From: Cheiracanthium punctorium
Lineage: Eukaryota > Arthropoda > Arachnida > Araneae > Cheiracanthiidae
Reading direction: 5' to 3'
DNA: 64,000 nucleotides
Assembly: GCA_038373885.1 (NCBI GenBank)
Contig: JAWZYV010016933.1
Location: 310,001 to 374,000 of the forward strand
The notes beneath the pieces are model-generated. The model ran no database searches and had not been told where the DNA came from. It was given only the letters and a program-made list of their open reading frames with translations. Made by a program: the position numbers and the translations under genes. Shown here one piece after another: positions 56,991 through 64,000 of this stretch (positions are counted from its first letter, which is position 1; every line of letters begins with the position of its first letter).

Positions 56991-58515
56991 TGAAGTATGA
57001 AGAATAATACATTAGCAGATAGAGTATTTGTTACAGTTTTAAAATATAAAAAAAGTCAGTGAAAGAATTGTGTACAAGCAGTTGCTTACTGCTTAAAATA
57101 AAATAAAAATTACTTTGTATATAGAAGATGTATAAACTGTGGATTGTTCATGTTTAATATGGTTCGTAAAGTTTTTTTTTTTTTTTCCTTTTTTCACAAA
57201 AAATGTCGTGTTGGTTTTCCTTGCTGCAGTTGTAGTTCATCGGCTTCTATTTTAGTATTGATAAATAATTTTGTATATATATATTTTTTTATTTCATTGA
57301 CATTTTATTTGAATTGTTTGGATATTAAAGAAAAGCTGTATGTAGTTTTTCTGAAATAAATATTTTTTAATTGTGTTATATATTTCCTCTGATATATGGT
57401 ATTGTTATTATGCTCAATGCCCATTACTATATTATTTTCATTTGTCTGGGTTTTAGAATTTCCTTAGAACTCAGCAGCTTTTGTGTTTTCAATTAGTAAT
57501 TTGCAGCTCGTACGCATTCTATTTGTTTGTTTGTTCAGTTTTTTTTGGAGGGGGAGGAGGACAGCAATCATAACTTTAAAACTATAAGTTTTTTTTTTGC
57601 AATTTCCTTTTAATAGAATTGAATGTTTACTAGGTGTGTTGTGGTTTTGAAAAAAGTAAGCACCGAAATATTTTCAGCTCTTTTTCCTTAATTCAAAAAA
57701 TCAAATTCCCGGATTTCTGACTTCTTTTCTCTTAATTGAAAGAAAAATGTATAAATAAACCTATAAGGAAGCAGATTTTAAAGTAAATGCTTAGCTATTG
57801 TATCCTAATTCATAAAATAGGTTTATGAAATATTTATTTTTTGTAACTGTAATGCTTTTTATATTTGTAGTTTATATGCTTGAGAACTATAGCTTTTATG
57901 GAAGAAAAATTTAAAAATAGTTACCTTTCATGAAGTATGTAAGTCTTTGATTCACTTGCATTATGATTAGCCTTTTATTAAATCAATTTCTATAATATTT
58001 TAGTCTTGCTATACTTTTTTTAAAACCAGAATGCATTCATTCCTTTCTCTCCCCTCCCAACATTATAGTTTAACTGCATTCAGTTAGACTCAAACATAAA
58101 TTGGCGAATTTTTTTCATACCAAGTAAGCTGAAATGATAACTGCACCCATATGCAAGTTCATTTCACATATTGCCTACCTTTTAATAGAGGGTTAAAGGT
58201 TAGCACTTTTATTTACTAATTCTTAACTGTTTCATCTTCCCAATAGTTCATAGAACCTTATATCCTATGTCCCTTCCAAATGTATCTGAAGTTTCGACCT
58301 TAGAGCATTTTAAGCAGAGTAATTTCCAGTAGGTGGGGGGGGGGATATCAGGTTATATCCCCCCATGAAGTTTTTGCAGTTGTTAACATTAAGATTTCCT
58401 TTTTCATGCAGAAATGTTGCTTATTAATACAATATTATATTTCATATCCCCTCCCCCCCCCCCCAAAAAAATGTCTATGTCACTGATTCTAAGTCTAATG
58501 CTCTATAGTGTTTTG
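56991..58515. other. No gene seen
   Basis: AT-rich with T-, G- and C-homopolymers (for example near 58336-58346 and 58452-58463). No coding region. Confidence 0.5.
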
Positions 58516-58866
58516 CAGTGCCGGATTAACAATATAGCAGATGTAGCAAATGCTACGGGCCCCGCGCCTTTACCTTGAAAGTTTTCGTCTTTCCTCGTCA
58601 AGATCTAGCTTTTTTGACACTTTCCAACAAGGTAGAAAAGTGTTTAAGATTTCGGTTTGTCTGTCCGTCCTTGATATAACTCGCGTCAATAGGCATTGAT
58701 TTCTACGAAATTCATATATGTTATTCTTATCTGCAGTACCATGTACCCTATTGTAATGGATCTATGTAGCATTTATAGATTTTTTTCTACAGGAGCATTC
58801 AAAATAGTCCCAATACATTGCGTTCTATAGGAAGTTATTCTTTAAAGCGTATCATCCTACTAACTA

Positions 58867-59559
58867 CAAATGGTGATCAAATGAAAAGGTACGAAACGAG
58901 ACGGTGAGTACAAATGTAGACTTTATTCAAAATATACGCCATAGGCCTGAGCACAACAATCCCACTGACGAACAAGCCACAGGATTCCTTGTTCCCAGAA
59001 TTCCTGTGGCCGTGACGAGACCCAGTCTGTCACAGCGTCCTTGAGTACGTCGTCCGAGTTGAAGCGCTTCCCTTTCAGGTGGTTTCTTCAGTGGTACCAA
59101 CACATGGAAATCGCAGGGCGACTGTAGGGCGGATGGTCCAACGTCTCGCACTTGAACTTGGCCAGTTCCTTGGCGAAAACGGACATTCCATTTTCTCATC
59201 GACTTGTGGGACACACAGCCTTCCCAGTATACGATCATCATCGTGCGATGAATAGTGGCCGGTTTAACACCTTCCGCTGTCAGAAATTGGATAACGCCTC
59301 ATTGCCCCTAAATCGTCGAATTTTGCAATGTGAACGCCATCCTGTCCTCACACACACTGCCGCGTCAATTGGACGTAGGAGGGTGCTTTTTACAAGAGCT
59401 TCTGCTCTCTCCTGCGGGCCCCCGCATGTTCCCATCCACACAAAAGGCTCCAATCACATTCCTAGATGTCTCGCTACGTGCTCTCATAGCTGCATGGACA
59501 AATATGATAACTGTTAGGTTGTTGCGACGTTTCGTACCTTTTCATTTGATCACCCCTTG
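58867..59559 (-). mobile_element. Mariner element nested in hAT copy B
   Basis: The inverted ends (caaatggtgatcaaatgaaa and its inverse ending tttgatcaccccttg) are flanked by TA. About 0.7 kb, so internally deleted relative to full mariners. It sits at the position where copy A carries the 438-bp foldback. Confidence 0.75.
58927..59300 (-). pseudogene. Mariner transposase C-terminus, broken
   Basis: The minus-strand translation has CDFHVLVPLKK, the usual third catalytic motif region of mariner transposases (CD-H-FGPLKK-L). It is followed by a degenerate SDDELK-like stretch and WEQGI-type tail words, with frameshifts. The N-terminal DNA-binding part and the first two catalytic motifs are not readable. 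A dead fragment. Confidence 0.65.
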
Positions 59560-60602
59560 TAGTTAGCTGAACCCTGACTTCAAGATAAAACTTTTTCCTC
59601 TATGACTGCAAAAAGATTACAAAGTCAAGGACAAGAAGCCTAACAGCTTCTACATCGTTTGTACGATCCGCTTGAAATTTTTCACAACCTTGTAAAAAAA
59701 ATATAGAAAACAATCTGTCAATTTTAAAAATCTGAAAATCCCCCCGTTCCCTCATTTTTTAGTGACTTTTCGCTATTTTCAGCACCATTTCGTTTCCGAG
59801 AGTCAAAAAAAGTGAATAATTTGCATGACAAAATGACCTATTTTAAGTGAAAATAACGTCATACAATTGGGGGGATTCCAATACGTTTAAAATAATTTCT
59901 CCCGATTACACAGTTTATTATTATTTTTTCCCCACAAATAAATCGTCTGCTGGATATTCGAATGTTTATGTATAACAAAACGAAAGCTTTCAACTGCGAA
60001 AAGATTCTGCGCGTTTCCAGATCAGCATGAAATTCAATTTGGGTCTGTAATAAAAATTGAATATGAACTTATTTATTTTAGGTGGATGAAAATTAAATAT
60101 ATTGAATGAAAGACAAATTTCCTTAAAATGTTTCTTCTCGCGCCCTTTGTAATTGCCTTCACAAAAGGCTTTGACTTCTAGTTTTAGAGATATTCTGCTT
60201 TTTGAAATGAAACAAAATTGGATGTTATTAAGGATTACAAAATGAAGCTTTGCAACGAAAATAGTGTCTGTATAGTTAAAAGTTTTTCTATACGGGAGCA
60301 CTCAAAACAATTTCAAATACTGTCAATGGCAGTTTAGAGACAGGCATCTATTTTAAGCATATAATACTATCCTACAATATGATTAGCTAATAATCCGACG
60401 ACGATCGTGTGCCTCCTTCAAAATTTGAGTCAAAAGCCGGCAATGTTTTCGACTTTTGCGATAAATTGCCAAATAGGGTGCGAAAAAAATGCTTTGAAAA
60501 ATGAACCGAACTTGGCAATATTTTTATTATTTTACGATAAATCGAAAAAGGTATTTACATATGATCCCGGCGGTCATTAACGCCAAACTATTTTTTCCTC
60601 AG

Positions 60603-60799
60603 CAGAGCCTTATTATCGCATGGGCAAATCGGGACTTTGCCCAGGGCCCCCGATTTGAAAGAGCCCCCATTATCAAATGTTGTTCTGAAATATTCTTTTT
60701 TTTTAATAAAAGTTTTATGAAAAATTAAACAAATTTCATAGATGGGGGCCCCCAAATTCATCAATGCCCGGGGCCCCAGTTGGTCATAATCAGGCTCTG
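60603..60799. mobile_element. 197-bp hAT-type MITE nested in hAT copy B
   Basis: It is flanked by the perfect 8-bp duplication ttcctcag (60595-60602 and 60800-60807). The inverse ends are cagagccttattat and ataatcaggctctg-like. Subterminal ggggcccc runs. The related repeat at 45290-45425 lacks the insertion. Confidence 0.8.
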
Positions 60800-62145
60800 T
60801 TCCTCAGATTTCCTGGCAAACTGTTGGCAATCGTATTCCGAACCATCAATAATTTCATGTGTCCGGCATTTATCTTGGCGAAAAAGTTGCTCGTCTTGGC
60901 GGATCGCCTGGATAATATGTAGTACCTCGAAAAACGTCTAATGTGATTATATTAAGCTATGTCGATTTCTTTGGGAATTTTGAAAATTCGTTACTCGCAC
61001 TTTAATTAACTGATTTATTGTATTGTGTTTTGTTAAGGGCTATTTGCCTAGGAGTAGGAGGGGGTCTCCGACCGGCGAAAATTTGTTAATGCATTAGTAC
61101 CCAAAATGGGTTAACGTCCTTATGATTTCGGTTATTTGTCTGTTCTGATGTCCACCCATCCAGTGTTCTAACTGCTGTGGATATACATCGATTTGTGCGA
61201 AATTTATGTTTTTCCTATGTACAGTACCATGTACCATATTGAAAATGGTGTATGTATCATTTATAATTCTTTTACAGGAGAAAAAAATCCAATGTATAGC
61301 ACAATCTAAAAAACAGAACTAAAAGGGGGGTTCGGGGGGGTCTCCCCCTGTATCTGTTGATACAGGAATGATTGATTCAACAGTCATTCTTGAAAACATA
61401 TTTTAGAGATATTCAATTTTTGAAAGAAAACAAAGTTGGCATATATATTACTAAGGCTCTCAAAATGATGCTCTCCATTGAGAATAACGTCCGTATTATT
61501 AATAGTTCTACAGGAGCACTCAAAAGAATTCCCATACATTGCAGTCTGTGGCATTTGAGAGACACTAATACATTTCTAGCACAAGACAATGAGTATAAAA
61601 TTTTTATATTCTTCAGTTAAACGCTAAAAAAAATTAAAGGTCTTTTACATGGTCTCATAAAATTGCATTTATAGTGATAATACAACATTTTTTTATCTAC
61701 GAAATCTCGCCAGTTTTAACTAAAATACATAGCCGGTTTGACGCAAAAATATTTTGTATTGTAAAGTGTTTTATAACCTATGAGCTAGGCATGATTTATC
61801 TTTCTTGATTTTTTTAAGGCAACAGATGAATCTTGTAATTCTATTTTTCTTTCTTTCTTTTTTTTTTTTTTTTTTTTTGGATAAGACAATTTCTGAAGCT
61901 CTATATAGTGGAACTGTAAATCAGTTGTAGCCAACTCATTGAAAGAATATATGCATAACTCGGCTGTTCGATCCTCGTCAATGGGAGACCCCCCCTGAAC
62001 CCCCCTAATTTTTTTAGTTTCATGATTGCCATATTAAAACGATATTAATGGACTATGTCATTTTATCTCTCATCTATCGTGTATTTTACCTGGTAACCCC
62101 ATGTTGAAATTTTTAGGATTGTAACCTATTTATAGAAAAATGCAT

Positions 62146-62292
62146 GTGATGCACATTCTACAGCTTAGTAAATATTGTAACAATAGAATAAAGCTGATGT
62201 GAACTAAAATATATGTAAAATATACAAGTGATGTATATTCTACAGCTTACGAAATATTGTAACAATAGATTAAAGCTGTTGTGAACTAATAG
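62146..62292. repeat. Two-unit tandem repeat, 82-bp period
   Basis: attctacagctta(g/c)(t/g)aaatattg and gttgtgaacta-type words repeat at an 82-bp offset inside hAT copy B. Non-coding. Confidence 0.75.
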
Positions 62293-64000
62293 TATTTAAA
62301 TAAACGGATGAAATTTTTAAATAATCATTTTATCAAATAAATGCAACCTTACGGAGCTTATAGAAATCGGTGGTTTACGTAACACATACTAACATTTTCA
62401 GCGGACATTAATTCTTACTTTTATGTCACGTTTTCGTAACGCATTTTCGTGTCTCATTTTTATGTCACATTTTAAAAGGTGGTGAGAGATAAAATAACAT
62501 AGTCATTAATATATTTAATGTGTCTGTTGCATGCCTGCATATTTAGTCAACTCATTACCTAGGCAAAACTGAATGAGTATTCTAAAGTCAGCTATAAGGA
62601 CACACACAAGAGTATATTCAACAATACTGTGGATCAAAAACACAGTTCTCAGAAAAAAAATTCAGGGAGCATCCAAAAGGGGGGGAAATAAAAGAAAGGC
62701 TGTATCATTATCTTTCCGTTGACTAAAAGCGAAACTCGGACAAACGGAGGAGGGGGTATCCAGATCCTTGCACCACCCACCTATGGCCTTTAGAAAATGG
62801 ATTCCTTACCAATAATGCTACATTTTTGTCTTTATTTGAAGAATGAATCCAGAAATAAACAAAATATAGAAAGAAAACTAAGTGCCAAAACAAAAAAACA
62901 GGCTCAGGGTCTGATCAAGGGCGGATTAAAGGGAGGGGCGGAGGAGGCGACCGCCCCTCTCGAGAAAAATGAAATTAATGTAAACAATCCCAACTTACTT
63001 CCATAAGTTTATATATATATATGTATGTGAATCTTCCATCCAAGCTTCCACCCACAAAATTTTATTAATCCGTCAGTGGGCCGGATTATTCATTAGGCTG
63101 TAGTCCATCTGTCCCGATCATTTCAGGGACTTTTCAGTAACAAGTCGAATGAATTTTTCAATGAAGTTGTAATCAAACTTTTCAAAATGACTCAATATAA
63201 CAGAAATATTTGTCGCTATTTCTGAAGATGTTCTCTGGAACGCGAGTTGACCTTCTGCATTTCCCCGAGAGCTGAGATCCATAGGATTAAGATTGTAGGA
63301 AAAACGCGCCCCATAATCAATAATAATCCCCCACGAAACAATAATTTTTATTTAAATATTGGACACAAAGTTATTTTGTTTTGCAGTAAATATGAGGATG
63401 GTATTTTAAACGGATGTTAGGCAGCCCCAAAGTTCTTTTGTTTTACAGTAAAGGTGGGTGGCTTTGGCAAAATTCGAAGGTGTACTAGTGTGTAAACCAT
63501 CTTAGAAGGCTTTTGGTAGTTGGCTTACTTTGTTTTTACTTAATTATTTATTTTACATTATACAATATTTAAAAAGGCGAATTATTTTTTGAAACAATAA
63601 TAATATATAGAATGTAAGTCATTTTTTTTAATAGTTGGGGAATCCACTATTACGATAAATTATCTTATTAATCTCGGAAATTAACCACGTTAAATATAAA
63701 GAATTGATTTTTGGCCGGTCGAAACCACAAGTCAAGAGCGCGAATGCCAGTACGTTCGCTCAAATAAAATAATTAGAACCGAGAGGATCTTCGCACGGTC
63801 TGGGTATCAGAGAAGCCATAACCCCAGGCAAACTGAAAACAAAAAGAATTTTCGGATACACTTGATCCACAAAGAAACTCACAAATTGTCACATTTAAGA
63901 TTATTATGTCTTGCAAAAACATTTGAACGCAATACGATAATGAATGTCTTATCCGAATTTTTTATTATTTTTTATATAGATTATTCTATTTAGAAAAGAT

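Larger units (their letters stand above)
58516..64000 (-). mobile_element. hAT element, copy B, inverted relative to copy A, cut by window edge
   Basis: It begins cagtgccggattaac. 58516-59660 is the reverse complement of 18187-19079 (apart from the insertions in each copy), and about 62530-64000 is the reverse complement of about 16085-17780. The middle, about 59660-62530, is absent from copy A. From copy A the missing outer end should lie about 1.1 kb past the right edge. The matches between A and B include nested features present in both, such as the word aaacaaaatatagaaagaaa and its inverse. No intact transposase. Confidence 0.8.

Noticed and set aside
57144..57359. Phe-rich membrane-like frame
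   Set aside because: It arises from a T-rich tract; low complexity.
62797..63006. Open frame shared between hAT copies (with 17304-17492)
   Set aside because: Lysine-rich and short, with a GC-rich repeat-derived tail; no family recognised, so not called as a gene.
1..64000. A BTB/POZ domain exon that would complete the zinc-finger gene
   Set aside because: None found on either strand; the cassettes' shared 5' part must be outside the window.
53370..64000. Further zinc-finger cassettes to the right of 53369
   Set aside because: No CX2C...HX3H segment with an upstream acceptor was found there; the tail of the window is transposon sequence.

Overview
This looks like nuclear genomic DNA from an AT-rich, repeat-rich arthropod. 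A chelicerate, most likely a spider, is my inference from the style of the C2H2 zinc-finger exons and the transposon mix; it is not proven here. Nothing looks prokaryotic. No complete protein-coding gene lies in the window. The host content is a set of small plus-strand exons that appear to be alternative 3'-terminal exons of one large gene. Each starts at a 3' splice site, encodes two or three C2H2-type zinc fingers and ends in its own stop codon. Every acceptor leaves the same phase, with two bases completing a split codon. That is the expected layout of a lola-like gene, in which a shared N-terminal part (usually a BTB domain, not in this window) is spliced to one of many finger cassettes. 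Intact cassettes start at 8574, 24517, 39371, 42268, 48754, 49757 and 53062. Broken or relic cassettes lie at 22929, 40142, 40981, 41318 and 43617.

The rest is intron or intergenic DNA packed with mobile elements. From left to right: satellite-like tandem repeats (1-1240); two copies of a TA-flanked 0.7 kb element (2658, 5900); a Penelope-like foldback (7302-8113); cassette 1; a nested block with an internally deleted Copia element (9333-11302) and a 5-bp-TSD terminal-inverted-repeat element (11586-12343); a pogo-like element (13972); a 4.1 kb hAT element inserted inside a SINE (14994-19079); a hAT transposase relic (about 19635-19990); a second pogo-like element (21411); cassettes at 22.9 and 24.5 kb; a longer but defective minus-strand Copia element (about 26485-30573); a non-autonomous Helitron (32547-33811); a mariner carrying nested hAT, piggyBac-like and unclassified insertions (34072-37283); a tRNA-like sequence (38420); the dense cassette cluster 39.4-43.9 kb; SINEs and a piggyBac-like element; cassettes at 48.8, 49.8 and 53.1 kb; more small elements; and an inverted second copy of the hAT element from 58516 to beyond the right edge.

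The transposons do not cooperate with the host exons, but they date and shape the locus. Several have intact target-site duplications, empty-site comparisons are possible between paired copies, and one element inserted at the junction of a tandemly duplicated finger cassette. The most interesting system is the cassette array itself: shared splice phase, a near-constant first finger, variable base-contact positions in fingers 2 and 3, a recurrent third finger ending in His-X-Cys, and clear birth-and-death of cassettes.
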